Origin: Oscillospiraceae bacterium
Lineage (GTDB): Bacteria > Bacillota > Clostridia > Oscillospirales > Oscillospiraceae
Assembly (NCBI GenBank): GCA_015067565.1
Contig: SVMF01000001.1
Coordinates: forward strand, 117,062-181,061
Direction: 5' to 3'
Length of the DNA: 64,000 nucleotides
Position numbers and translations under genes: made by a program. This document shows, in pieces, positions 55,492 through 63,757 of the stretch. A model generated the notes under the pieces. The model was not told where the DNA came from. It saw only the letters and a program-made list of their open reading frames with translations, and ran no database searches. Numbering within the stretch: position 1 is the stretch's first letter; every line of letters begins with the position of its first letter.

Positions 55492-56562
55492 TTATAGCGT
55501 GTTGATCCAGTTTTCAAAATCGCTTATAGTTATGTATTGTGTGGCTACTCCTCGCAACTTTTTGTTAAACGTTTTTCCTCTTATTCTTTCGTATATCTTA
55601 CCATCAGGATCTTTGATCCGATAAAGGCAATCCGTAATTGGAGTCTTATCTCCTAAGTGTACACACCATTGCCCCGCTGACTTTCCTATTCTACTAACCA
55701 CAATATCACCAGCTTCAGCATAAGCGTTTGCAACAATATCTTCGCCGATATACCGTGTCGACGGAGACCACGGATTCGAAAGTTTTGAGGTATGCAAAAC
55801 AGGCTGACCTTTTTCTTTAAAACTCGCGCTAGAAACGTTCCCCCGTTTAATATCAAGAGTCTTCCTTTGCTGTGTTGCCGAGTTGCCCGTCCATGTACCT
55901 TTAATCAAATCAGATGACGTCATTTTCTTAATTGAACGCAAATTGAAGTTTTCACCTTGCTTTGCTGCAAGCATCAATTCACATTTATACTGCTTGCATA
56001 TCTTGTTCTTAATGATTATCGCATAGCTATGTATATGTGTTGCTCCAAATGTACGTTCATCTAACTCAATAATCCGTTGGACTTGATAGTGTTTCGCAAT
56101 AATTTCCCTAACAGAATTATGGCTTTCGCCCTCCACAAAACTACTCGGCATAATTATCAATAGTGTACCATTGTCCTGTAACATTAGTAGATTTGCTATA
56201 AGCATCTCAATTTCAAGCCTTGAAGAATCATAGTCATTAAAAGGTGCCTGAAACAACTGTGGAAATCCATTTTTTGATTCTAAGTAATCAAATGGTGGAT
56301 TAGCGAGAACAAGGGGGAACTCTTTTTGATGATTGAGGGCATACTCTCTTCCATCGACATTTTCAAAAATGACATCATCGACCTTATGGTTAGCAATGTC
56401 CGCACCATATAACATTACCTTTCGCCACCGTTGTTTCGCGGCATTTAACAGATTGCAACTCCCACAACATATATCAACGATTTTGTCCGGCGTACCAATA
56501 TTAAGTTGCTTAATGAGCAACCGTGCTATAGATAGAGGAGTATAATATTTACTATAATCCAT
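55492..56562 (-). CDS. N6-adenine DNA methyltransferase with specificity-like C-terminus
   Basis: The 356-residue protein has an N6-adenine methylase fold (residues about 1-195): YYTPLSIARLLIKQL, the SAM-binding motif VDICCGSCNLL, and the catalytic NPPFDYLES. After residue about 205 it changes to a region with KGTWTGNSATQQ, KRGNVSSASFKEKG and GDIVVSRIGKSAGQW, which resembles a target-recognition half of a type I specificity subunit. It is thus a compact type I M-S fusion. No restriction subunit or nuclease gene follows. It is last of a minus-strand series with an unknown protein and AbiH, suggesting an anti-phage cassette or a solitary methylase. Confidence 0.85.
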   Translation of the reverse strand: MDYSKYYTPLSIARLLIKQLNIGTPDKIVDICCGSCNLLNAAKQRWRKVMLYGADIANHKVDDVIFENVDGREYALNHQKEFPLVLANPPFDYLESKNGFPQLFQAPFNDYDSSRLEIEMLIANLLMLQDNGTLLIIMPSSFVEGESHNSVREIIAKHYQVQRIIELDERTFGATHIHSYAIIIKNKICKQYKCELMLAAKQGENFNLRSIKKMTSSDLIKGTWTGNSATQQRKTLDIKRGNVSSASFKEKGQPVLHTSKLSNPWSPSTRYIGEDIVANAYAEAGDIVVSRIGKSAGQWCVHLGDKTPITDCLYRIKDPDGKIYERIRGKTFNKKLRGVATQYITISDFENWINTL

Positions 56563-56571
56563 AGTACTCTC

Positions 56572-57345
56572 CTAGTTTTTAATAAACGATGATAGATGGT
56601 ATACCTTGATATGCGATATACCTATTGCTCGCTCATCACTTTCAACTGCAAAATCATAAACTATGCGACAAGATTGATGCTCACAAGCATAAATTGCGCA
56701 CGCCATAGAATGGGCACGAGTTCCTAACGGGGCTAATACAGCATTGTCCTCTTGGGGAACAATCTTTCTCAGCAAATATACTGCCTCAAAAACACTTTCG
56801 GAAATACATTTATTAATAGCTAGATCCTTAGCTTCATTTTGAAGCATATCCATATTGTTCCATATTGTCACATTGTACCATTGGGGAGATCCGGAAGGAA
56901 ACGCAACTATAGGAAGAAGCTTTTCAATGTTTTGAACTGTTTCTAAAACACCTTTTAATCTAATACCTTCAAAGCCTAAAAAGGCACACAATGTTTGCTG
57001 ATCACGTTCTCTGCGAGCAAATCCAGGTACAGCAGAAATGGCTTGGATTTTTTCGGACAAGCCATACCCTACGGTCCCTTTTTGGTGGATATAACCCACA
57101 GGCCTAATATAAGCCGCGAAAAAGCTCCTCGGCGTTATCTGTGTGAGTAGTTGTTTTGTCAATGTCATGATTGATACATGGTCCAAACTCGACAAATCAA
57201 CAAGTACATTCTTTGAGCCAACATTTAGTTGACGCAGTAGCCGAGGCAAACCAACACACAAATCTAAAGTTATGTCATAGGTTTTAATTTTATTACTAAA
57301 CACTGGTATCAATAATCCGTTTTGCCTTTTCGATTTTCTTCTCAC
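56572..57345 (-). CDS. Unknown protein between AbiH and the methyltransferase
   Basis: I do not recognise this protein of about 257 residues. It has alternating beta/alpha segments (KNVLVDLSSLDHVSIM, SFFAAYIRPVGYIH), a segment FLGFEGIRLKGVLETVQN, and near the C-terminus NAVLAPLGTRAHSMACAIY, which suggest a Rossmann-like nucleotide-binding fold. No membrane segment is seen. The listed start overlaps the AbiH gene by 50 bases; a later TTG at LLIPVFSN would reduce this overlap. It ends 9 bases before the methyltransferase start, so the genes are co-transcribed. A role in defence is inferred from context only. Confidence 0.6.
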   Translation of the reverse strand: MRRKSKRQNGLLIPVFSNKIKTYDITLDLCVGLPRLLRQLNVGSKNVLVDLSSLDHVSIMTLTKQLLTQITPRSFFAAYIRPVGYIHQKGTVGYGLSEKIQAISAVPGFARRERDQQTLCAFLGFEGIRLKGVLETVQNIEKLLPIVAFPSGSPQWYNVTIWNNMDMLQNEAKDLAINKCISESVFEAVYLLRKIVPQEDNAVLAPLGTRAHSMACAIYACEHQSCRIVYDFAVESDERAIGISHIKVYHLSSFIKN

Positions 57346-58018
57346 CTAATGCAGTATTAACAGCAGATTTGATAATGTAATTTGTTAATTTGGGATTGGT
57401 TTTTAACTTGTCGTTCAATATCTGCTCTACATTATCCAATCCCAAAATTAAGTCTTCTGTCAATTTCCCGTGAATATGGTGAGGCATTACGACATTATCG
57501 GTATAATTTGTGTTGCTTGCAGAAGTATGATTTGCAAAAGGTTTGCAGTGTTTCTGTGCTGCAGAGACAATAGTATCAAGTACGCTTGTGTAGTTAAAGG
57601 TAATAAAGTTGTAATTTATTCTTTCTCCCGTATTAGCCAATAACTGATGGTACTGATCTTTATCGAGCGAATTAAAATCAGAAAAGAAATTTAAAACTTT
57701 CTTCCTAAATTCCTCTGCAAGAGCTTTTTCGTCCTTAATGGTAAGTCGCTGTTCCTCAATCGATAAATATTCTGATAGCAATCGTTCCAAGGTGCTTTTG
57801 CTGTCAAGGAATTCCTCGATTTGACTTTCGTCAATATTTTTTAAAAATTCACCCAACCCAATTTCTAAGTCAGACCACATTTCGTAATTTTCCTTTATAG
57901 ATTCAGAAAGCAAATCCTTAGGGTCATTCTCTATGTAATATTTATAGAAATCAGAATACCTAGTATGCAATTTCAGGTTTAAATCAAATCCATTGCCAAT
58001 CAAAAACGTTATATTCAT
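57296..58018 (-). CDS. AbiH-type abortive infection protein
   Basis: The 240-residue protein begins MNITFLIGNGFDLNLKLHTR; the FLIGNGFDL motif at the very N-terminus is the signature of AbiH proteins, which cause abortive infection against phages in lactococci by an unknown mechanism. It also has NFITFNYTSVLD and HIHGKL, other conserved blocks of the family. It is shorter than many AbiH proteins, and its 3' end overlaps the next gene. AGGA lies before the ATG. Confidence 0.75.
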   Translation of the reverse strand: MNITFLIGNGFDLNLKLHTRYSDFYKYYIENDPKDLLSESIKENYEMWSDLEIGLGEFLKNIDESQIEEFLDSKSTLERLLSEYLSIEEQRLTIKDEKALAEEFRKKVLNFFSDFNSLDKDQYHQLLANTGERINYNFITFNYTSVLDTIVSAAQKHCKPFANHTSASNTNYTDNVVMPHHIHGKLTEDLILGLDNVEQILNDKLKTNPKLTNYIIKSAVNTALGEKKIEKAKRIIDTSV

Positions 58019-58067
58019 TTTATATCCTATCTTTCTTTGTTATATATCTACAAATTTCGCTCCGATG

Positions 58068-58098
58068 GCCCTAAGGTGTCAAATCGACACTTTAGGGC
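58068..58098. other. Hairpin upstream of abiH
   Basis: GCCCTAAGGTGTC, five bases and GACACTTTAGGGC form a 13-base-pair stem with one mismatch. No U-run follows in either direction. A related but weaker palindrome (CCTAAAGTATC...GATATTTTGG, near 58417-58442) lies inside the neighbouring Fic gene, so the motif may come from duplicated fic sequence rather than being a terminator. Confidence 0.45.
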
Positions 58099-58129
58099 AC
58101 AAATGTTGATGCTTTAGGATTTACAATTA

Positions 58130-58215
58130 TTCTGGCTTGAATGTCATATGCCCCACATAGTATCTGCGGTCGATGGCTTTATGCGAATCTCGATGATACG
58201 AACGTCATCATATAT
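58130..58215 (-). pseudogene. Remnant of a Fic-type gene 3' end
   Basis: Just downstream of the first Fic gene, one minus-strand frame reads RDSHKAIDRRYYVGHMTFKP then stops. This resembles the C-terminus of the other Fic protein in the window (MKGIDHSYYYEGYTTFKTED). No start codon or further homologous sequence remains, so it is a short degraded copy. The assignment rests on about 18 residues. Confidence 0.35.
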
Positions 58216-58217
58216 CC

Positions 58218-59312
58218 TTATATAGATTCGTCCAAAACAACCCATTTTCCGTAGCGTTTGCCGCTTTCACGGCGAATGTAGCTCTTATCCTGCAGGGATT
58301 TCATCAGTCGTTTTACGGTAGCAATGGATTTTCCGGTAGCTTCCACGATTTCTTGCTGCTTAATAGTTGGTTTCTTAGCGACCAATTCCAAAATCGCCAG
58401 TTCTTCCAAAGTACAGCCTAAAGTATCAAATTGATATTTTGGAACCTCGGTTTTGATGCTTTGGGGATCACCCTCTGTCACATAGTCCACGTGCATAAAA
58501 CGATTTTTCAGCTCGTGGTTGGTGCCCAGCAGCAGATTTCCGAAGAACATTTCCAAAAACTTTGTTGTGGAATGGATGTTCTTTTGCAGGTTGTTGTAGT
58601 TGGCACGAACCAGTGCGTTACGGAAGTACCAGGAGTTCTTTTCAAAGGCGTCATTGTTCACCTTGAAACCGAAAGTCTTCATATACTTAATCATAAACAC
58701 GGCTGTGGCTCTGGTGTTGCCCTCGCAGAAGGGATGGATCTGCCAGATATCCGAGGCAAACTTCGCCAAATGTCTGACCGATGCCTCCACCGACAGTCCC
58801 TCGTAGGAAAACTGCTTTTCCGTGGCAAAGTCGTAATCCAAAGTATCACGGATGCTGTTGAAGTCTGCATAGATCACCGTATCGCCGTTCAGCACCCATT
58901 CCTTTTTGGTGATGTTGTACTGACGGATCTGACCGGCGTGCTTGAACACACCCTCGAACAGTCTGCGGTGAATGGTCATCCACTCTGCCGGAGAAAACTG
59001 GAAACTCTTTTCTCCCAGGAGCTTTGCAATTCGTGCAGAAACGATATCTGCCTCCTTGGTGTTATCTTCCACCTCGGTACGCACATCACGCTGCTCGTAA
59101 TAGCTCTGAATACGCTTCTGCGCCTCGTCAATGGTGATATTACCCTCGATATGCTCCTTGGCAGTATCCAGCAAATACTCTGAGGTTTTCAGCCCGTCAA
59201 CCGCCTGTAGACCGATGGCAGTCTGCCACGCCTCGCTCTTTTCAACCTTGCCGGGTTCGCCTTGCCTTATATATTCCTCCAGATCATATTGCCATTTCAT
59301 TTCGTCTGACAT
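58218..59312 (-). CDS. Fic-domain protein with C-terminal winged helix
   Basis: The protein of about 364 residues has the Fic motif HPFCEGNTRATAVFMIKY near residue 190, which in this family transfers AMP or another nucleotide part to a target protein. A Fic N-terminal region precedes it (about 1-100), and the last 60 residues (EELAILELVAKKPTIKQQEI, then KSIATVKRLMKSLQDKSYIR) form a winged-helix DNA-binding domain. Fic-HTH proteins often regulate their own locus. The start is ATG at 59312 (MSDEMKW) with GAGG upstream; an in-frame ATG six codons earlier lies just after the previous stop. It is the third gene of an XRE-Fic-Fic series. Confidence 0.88.
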   Translation of the reverse strand: MSDEMKWQYDLEEYIRQGEPGKVEKSEAWQTAIGLQAVDGLKTSEYLLDTAKEHIEGNITIDEAQKRIQSYYEQRDVRTEVEDNTKEADIVSARIAKLLGEKSFQFSPAEWMTIHRRLFEGVFKHAGQIRQYNITKKEWVLNGDTVIYADFNSIRDTLDYDFATEKQFSYEGLSVEASVRHLAKFASDIWQIHPFCEGNTRATAVFMIKYMKTFGFKVNNDAFEKNSWYFRNALVRANYNNLQKNIHSTTKFLEMFFGNLLLGTNHELKNRFMHVDYVTEGDPQSIKTEVPKYQFDTLGCTLEELAILELVAKKPTIKQQEIVEATGKSIATVKRLMKSLQDKSYIRRESGKRYGKWVVLDESI

Positions 59313-59329
59313 ATCTAAACCTCGTTTCA

Positions 59330-59938
59330 TTATCGTAAATCTTCCGTCTTGAAGGTGGTATAGCCCTCGTAGTAGTAGCTGTGGTCGATGCCCTTCATAT
59401 AGACCTCACAGCTGTGGATATCGTCGGTCAGGGCGGCTCTCAGGGTATGCTTGATCTCAATATCCTTAATAGGGCTACGCTCTATTGCGAGCAGGTAGTC
59501 CTCTTTATCGACTTTACTCCAATCGACCACCTTGCCGATCTCCTTCTTGAAGATGCAATCCAGCCAGATGCGTGTGCTTCTGCCGTTGCCTTCGCGGAAT
59601 GGATGGGCGATATTCATTTCCACGTACTTTTCCACGATCTCGTCAAAGGTGGACTGGGGCATCTTGTCGATATTGGCGAGTGCCGCTTCCAGATACATAA
59701 GCGGAGCAAAACGGAAGTTGCCCTTTGCAATATTCACGGTGCGAAGCTCACCGGCAAAGTCGTAGATCTCGTCAAAAAGATATTTGTGAATAGCTTTCAG
59801 CGAAGCAGTCGTGCCGGGCTCCAAGCTGTCCAGCAAGCCGTTTTCGAAAAGCTCGACAGCTTTCTTCTTGCTGATGCGTTCCTCGGCTTCTGCAAGCTCG
59901 GGAGAGCTTGTGATGCCAAGTTTATTTTCCTGTGCCAT
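59330..59938 (-). CDS. Fic/DOC family protein
   Basis: The protein of about 202 residues has the complete Fic motif HPFREGNGRSTRIW near residue 120 and the flap LRTVNIAKGNFRFAP. It is compact, without extra domains, and belongs to the Fic/DOC family of nucleotide transferases, many of which are toxins. No clear inhibitory S/TxxxE(G/N) helix is visible in it. The XRE-type gene just upstream may act as antitoxin or regulator. The start at 59938 (MAQENKLG) has AAGGGGG upstream, adjacent to the XRE stop. Confidence 0.88.
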   Translation of the reverse strand: MAQENKLGITSSPELAEAEERISKKKAVELFENGLLDSLEPGTTASLKAIHKYLFDEIYDFAGELRTVNIAKGNFRFAPLMYLEAALANIDKMPQSTFDEIVEKYVEMNIAHPFREGNGRSTRIWLDCIFKKEIGKVVDWSKVDKEDYLLAIERSPIKDIEIKHTLRAALTDDIHSCEVYMKGIDHSYYYEGYTTFKTEDLR

Positions 59939-59939
59939 T

Positions 59940-60161
59940 TTATTTGTCCCCCTTCGCTTCATCGGGGACAAACTCCATAATGTCGTCTACATTGCAACCA
60001 AGGACAGCACAAACCTTGCCCAGGGTGTCCACCTGAACAGATTCATTCCGGCCCATCTTCGCCATAGCATTGGAAGTGATGCCCGACAGCTTTACAAGCT
60101 CGGTCTTTTTAAGTCCTCTATCAATAAGTAATTTCCACAATTTATTGTAACTGATAGCCAT
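59940..60161 (-). CDS. XRE/Cro-type small transcriptional regulator
   Basis: The 73-residue protein starts MAISYNKLWKLLIDRGLKKT and is a single helix-turn-helix domain of the short Cro type, with TELVKLSGITSNAMAKMGRN as the recognition region and the C-terminal VCAVLGCNVDDIMEFVPDE. GGAGG lies before the ATG. It heads the operon with the two Fic genes and probably represses it. Confidence 0.88.
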   Translation of the reverse strand: MAISYNKLWKLLIDRGLKKTELVKLSGITSNAMAKMGRNESVQVDTLGKVCAVLGCNVDDIMEFVPDEAKGDK

Positions 60162-60453
60162 AGGAAACCTCCGAAGGTTAGTATATATAGTTATTATACC
60201 ACGACTTGCGGATATTTTCAATAATTTTCAACGTTTTTCAAAATTTAATTGAGTTTTTCAATTTCTACAGATTGTTGCACGGCTAACGAAATACTCGATT
60301 TTGCAATCAAAAACGGCCAATCCGATGCTTTGGATGTCCGTAAAAGGTTTATTCAAGTCTTATATGTTGGCTGCTAATGTTTCAATTTTGTCTTTAGGTA
60401 TGTGGGATTTGAGAATAATCTTGACCTCTCTGCTCACGCATTTTCTCCTGTCA

Positions 60454-61512
60454 CTATTCTCTATAAATATCATTCACTGCTAAGCGGCGGTGTCCCATAC
60501 CCTGACTAAGCTTCTGGTGTTTTCTCGGATCGCCTTCAAGAAGCTTTTCGCGATTCTGATTGTAGGAGTGTCTCAGACCGTGAAATACGATATCTTTCAC
60601 ACGAGGTTTCTTGCCGGGATTGACCTTCTTCTGACGGTCAAGATCGGTAAATTCTTTACGATGATTGTAGATCCAGTTCTCGATAGACTTCTTTTCCATC
60701 AAGGGGCCTTTATAAATCGTCTTGCTGATAATAAAATCGTCGTCTGTCAATCCCTTAGTTTTTGCTTCACGATACAGACGCTTCAGCAATTCCAACTGTT
60801 CCTCGGTCTCGATCTTAACAAAGCGAACCTGACCGCCCTTGCCTTTAATGTCCGGGCCGCCCCATCCAAGTGCTTTCTTCACATCTCCCAGCTTGAGTTG
60901 ACAGGCTTCAATGATACGAAGTCCCAAGTGCCATCCCAAATCCAAGCCGTCGCGAACGTCGAACCTATTCATAAACTCAGCAAGCTCCCTTGCCTTCTGA
61001 TACTCGTCGATCAACCATCCACGGTTATACTTCTTAGGTTCACGCTTCGGAAGCTTCAGCTCCTTGTTTTCCGGCATTTTGTGTTTACATTTCGCTTTTT
61101 TGCAGTATTTACGGAAGCCAGAAACTTCCGTCTGAATAGTGCTCGCTGCTTTATATGACTTCCAATGTTCCACCACTCTGCGGAAGTGCGTGGGTGTAAT
61201 GTTTGACACCTTTTGCAGATTGCAGGTATCAGCAAGATAATCGCAGGCGTAGCAGAAGGCTTGAAAATACCGTTTGCGTGTTGCCCTGCTTTTGTGTCGA
61301 TCTTTCCTGTAATGTGCAGTAGCCTGCACCCGAAGATTCATACGCTTGTTCATCTTCGTCTTTTCTTCGTCGGGCGTTAGTTTTTTGACCTTAGCTTGCG
61401 TTTCTGCTAACTGATGCTTGTATTCCTCGGGGGAAAACACGTCCCACTCCTTGTTGAACGCCTCATCTAGAATTTCAGTTACAATGTCATTCTGTTTTGC
61501 GTTTTCACTCAT
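60454..61512 (-). CDS. Tyrosine recombinase / integrase
   Basis: The protein of about 352 residues has an N-terminal basic region, a SAM-like core-binding domain (about 80-165) and a catalytic domain with the first Arg in WHLGLRIIEACQL near residue 205, HGLRHSYNQN near 315, GMGHRRLAVNDIY near 340 with the second His and the nucleophilic Tyr almost at the C-terminus. All catalytic residues are present. ATG at 61512 is eight bases after AAAGGAG. It probably integrated the right-hand accessory region and is unrelated to the serine recombinase of the biosynthetic island. Confidence 0.9.
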   Translation of the reverse strand: MSENAKQNDIVTEILDEAFNKEWDVFSPEEYKHQLAETQAKVKKLTPDEEKTKMNKRMNLRVQATAHYRKDRHKSRATRKRYFQAFCYACDYLADTCNLQKVSNITPTHFRRVVEHWKSYKAASTIQTEVSGFRKYCKKAKCKHKMPENKELKLPKREPKKYNRGWLIDEYQKARELAEFMNRFDVRDGLDLGWHLGLRIIEACQLKLGDVKKALGWGGPDIKGKGGQVRFVKIETEEQLELLKRLYREAKTKGLTDDDFIISKTIYKGPLMEKKSIENWIYNHRKEFTDLDRQKKVNPGKKPRVKDIVFHGLRHSYNQNREKLLEGDPRKHQKLSQGMGHRRLAVNDIYRE

Positions 61513-61684
61513 TGGCATCACTCCTTTGTGATAAAAGTTGCTTTTTCGATTAAGGCAGAGGGAGTATGAAACAGGAGATTGCCGTTGGCAAGTAAATTAC
61601 ACAACTTTTTTCAACAGGGCAAAAATTTCGGCGGCGCAGGAGCTTCAATCTCCTGCGCCGCCTTTGAAAAAGAAAGTCATTTTT

Positions 61685-62345
61685 TATCATTCCGAAAGAA
61701 CGTTCATATTGTCATTTTCGAAGAATCATCATAAGGGGGAAATAACGGGGGAATTGCACCCGGATTTTGTGCGCATCATTCCGAAAGGATGTTCATTCCA
61801 TTCCGATAGGAAAATCATTGTCATATCGAATGGAAAGTCATAGCTGTTGTAAATCTGAGATAATAATGTCAGTCGTCTGCTTGATGTTAACGAGAATCAT
61901 ATTAAAGGGAGATCATTGAACATCAATCAGTCAGGCTGTCATTTTCTATTATAAATCCTGGGGAATTACTTCCTAAATGAAATCATATCGAATCATCATT
62001 CCGAATTATAGAATCATCTATCATATCCAGTAAGAGGGTCATTTATCATTTGAAAGAGCACATCATAGCGCGGCAAGGTATAGCTCACCCATTGGCAGTT
62101 TCAGCGACTTTACCTGCCATTTCTCCCGTTTTCGTTTCTTATAGTCCCGGAATGCCTTGCCGCACGGCACCTCCGACCCTGTCTCCGGTGCCGTTTCTAT
62201 CTTGCTTGCGCCTGATAGAAACGGCACCGAATGATGGTCATACAATCATTTCCGAAAGGTTAATCATTATCATATCGAAAATGAAGGTATCATTCCGATA
62301 AGAGAGTCATATGAAAATTACTTCCGAAAAGAAGTTCATTCCACT
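61685..62345. repeat. Degenerate TCAT-flanked short repeats
   Basis: About a dozen units of 17-24 bases have the form TCAT, about 9-16 bases often containing CCGAA or TCGAA and then AAGG/AGGA, and TCAT. Examples are TCATTCCGAAAGAACGTTCA, TCATTCCGAAAGGATGTTCA, TCATTCCGATAGGAAAATCA, TCATATCGAATGGAAAGTCA, TCATTTCCGAAAGGTTAATC and TCATTCCGATAAGAGAGTCA. Several abut each other and others are separated by tens of bases. They are direct repeats, not palindromes, and too irregular for CRISPR. Confidence 0.6.
62186..62229. other. Perfect 16-bp hairpin
   Basis: CGGTGCCGTTTCTATC (62186-62201), a 12-base loop and GATAGAAACGGCACCG (62214-62229) form a perfect stem. No U-run follows on either side, so it is not an ordinary terminator. 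It interrupts the TCAT repeat field and could be a structured recombination or replication site, or a small insertion remnant. Confidence 0.7.
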
Positions 62346-62961
62346 TCATCGCAGAGAGCTATTATTCAGTTGTAAAAGAGGTTAGGACTATGGACTCATC
62401 TTCCCATTAAAGGAAAGACTGCCCCAGCGCAACTCTGCAGAACAGAGTGCCGACAAACGGCTGCGCATACCGAGTGCAGATCATAAATCTGCCGCCCCCT
62501 AAACTAAGGCGTTCGGTAGAGATTTGTTGTTTCAACGTAAATCCCGGAAACATTGCCGTACACTTATGTGCTGTACGGGAGCATTGCGGTATAGGTCACA
62601 AAACATCCTTCAAGCCGTCTACCGCTGACGGTTGGCTGTTACAGATGATGACTGCAATCTCGTTGCCATAGTCACATCTGCGCTCTTTCGGTAACACACA
62701 GCCTTGTGATCCGAATGCTCTTTTGCTCAACAACTATCTGTCATTGCTTTTCTGAACATTTCTATTCCTCCAATATTAAACTCTTCCTTCATAAATATAA
62801 GAAGTACGCCTACAATATTGCAGGCATACTCCTAAAAATCAAGTAATTTGTTTAGTGATGTTTATTCAGCATTTAAACCACAAAAACTTGCAATTTATTA
62901 CAAGTTTCGCTATTATATTTGTACTGCATTTAAAAAAATGATGTACAGTGGGGGAACAATT

Positions 62962-63180
62962 ATGAACGTTATAGAAAATTTTATTACAAAATATATAAGC
63001 GATAAACATGATTACGAATTAGTGTGTGATGCTGCACAAAAAGCCATCGAGCGACTATTGAATGATGCCGGTATAATGGCAATCCCTTCGGCTCGAGTAA
63101 AAGACGTTGATCGGTTACGAGAGAAACTTATTGATCGAAACAAGAAAACACCATATCATACCCAGAACCTTAGCGGTTAG
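62962..63180 (+). pseudogene. N-terminal fragment of a RelA/SpoT-like protein
   Basis: The 72-residue frame starts MNVIENFITKYISDKHDYEL after GGGGG and contains AQKAIERLLNDAGIMAIPSA followed by RVKDVDRLREKLIDRNKK. This resembles the beginning of small (p)ppGpp synthetases, where a similar helix and a V-x-S-R-V-K-x-x-x-S-L-x-x-K segment precede the catalytic domain. The frame stops soon after, where the sequence switches to a tyrosine recombinase in another frame. The synthetase domain itself is absent. Confidence 0.45.
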
Positions 63181-63757
63181 AGAAACAACAAAGCTGCTTA
63201 ACTGTGCAGCAGCCAAAGCCACAACCGCATCAACCAATTTTGAGAAATGGAAGACTATGCGAGACTTAGCGTTAGTCGATGTTTTGATTAGCACTGGTAT
63301 CCGAATCGCCGAAGCCTCTAACATATCATTATCGGACATAATACTGTCGGAACGAACGATATTGATCCACGGGAAAGGGCGCAAGCAAAGGCTAATATAC
63401 GTCTCCTGCTCCCAAACCTGGGCGAATCTGATGCAATGGCTAAAAATCAGGCAACGGCTCTTTGCTGGCATAGAGAAAGTTTTTGTAAATCGATATGGCA
63501 ACCAACTTGGTATTCACGGCATTGAGTACATTTATAATCGCCTCAAAAAGGAAGCCGGCATCAATATAAGATCTACTCCGCACTATTTGCGGCATACCTT
63601 CGCAACAAACCTGTTAGCTAACGGAGCAGATCTGCGCTCAGTCCAGGAAATTCTTGGTCACAGTAGTGTTTCAACTACGGAGCGGTATACCGAGGTCACA
63701 ACAAAACGAAAAAAGCAGGTGTTGGACAAGTATAACTACAGGAACAAGATGGGATAA
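63150..63757 (+). pseudogene. Tyrosine recombinase catalytic domain without N-terminus
   Basis: About 200 residues match the catalytic domain of XerC/XerD-like recombinases: IPRTLAVRETTKLL, the first Arg in STGIRIAEASN, HGKGRKQR, HYLRHTFATNLL, GHSSVSTTERY with the nucleophilic Tyr. The N-terminal core-binding domain is missing and the sequence upstream in other frames is a RelA/SpoT-like fragment. No Shine-Dalgarno and no good start are seen at the junction. All catalytic residues are intact, but it is probably a truncated relic produced by recombination. Confidence 0.75.

Larger units (their letters stand above)
61522..62961. other. Long non-coding region
   Basis: About 1.4 kb lies between the integrase start and the RelA/SpoT-like fragment, with no convincing gene. 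It holds a family of short TCAT-flanked repeats (61685-62345), a perfect 16-base-pair hairpin (62186-62229) and a GC-richer stretch with small hairpins such as CCGTACA...TGTACGG (about 62553-62577). A 74-codon frame at 62447-62671 has no Shine-Dalgarno and no recognisable domain. Confidence 0.6.

Noticed and set aside
60230..60453. Gene between the XRE regulator and the integrase
   Set aside because: Only short frames interrupted by stops; perhaps a decayed gene, but no family is recognisable.
61685..62345. Possible CRISPR array
   Set aside because: Units are degenerate, unevenly spaced, often abutting, and no cas gene is nearby.
62447..62671. 74-codon plus-strand frame as a small gene
   Set aside because: No Shine-Dalgarno, no domain, and hairpins within it; more likely non-coding.
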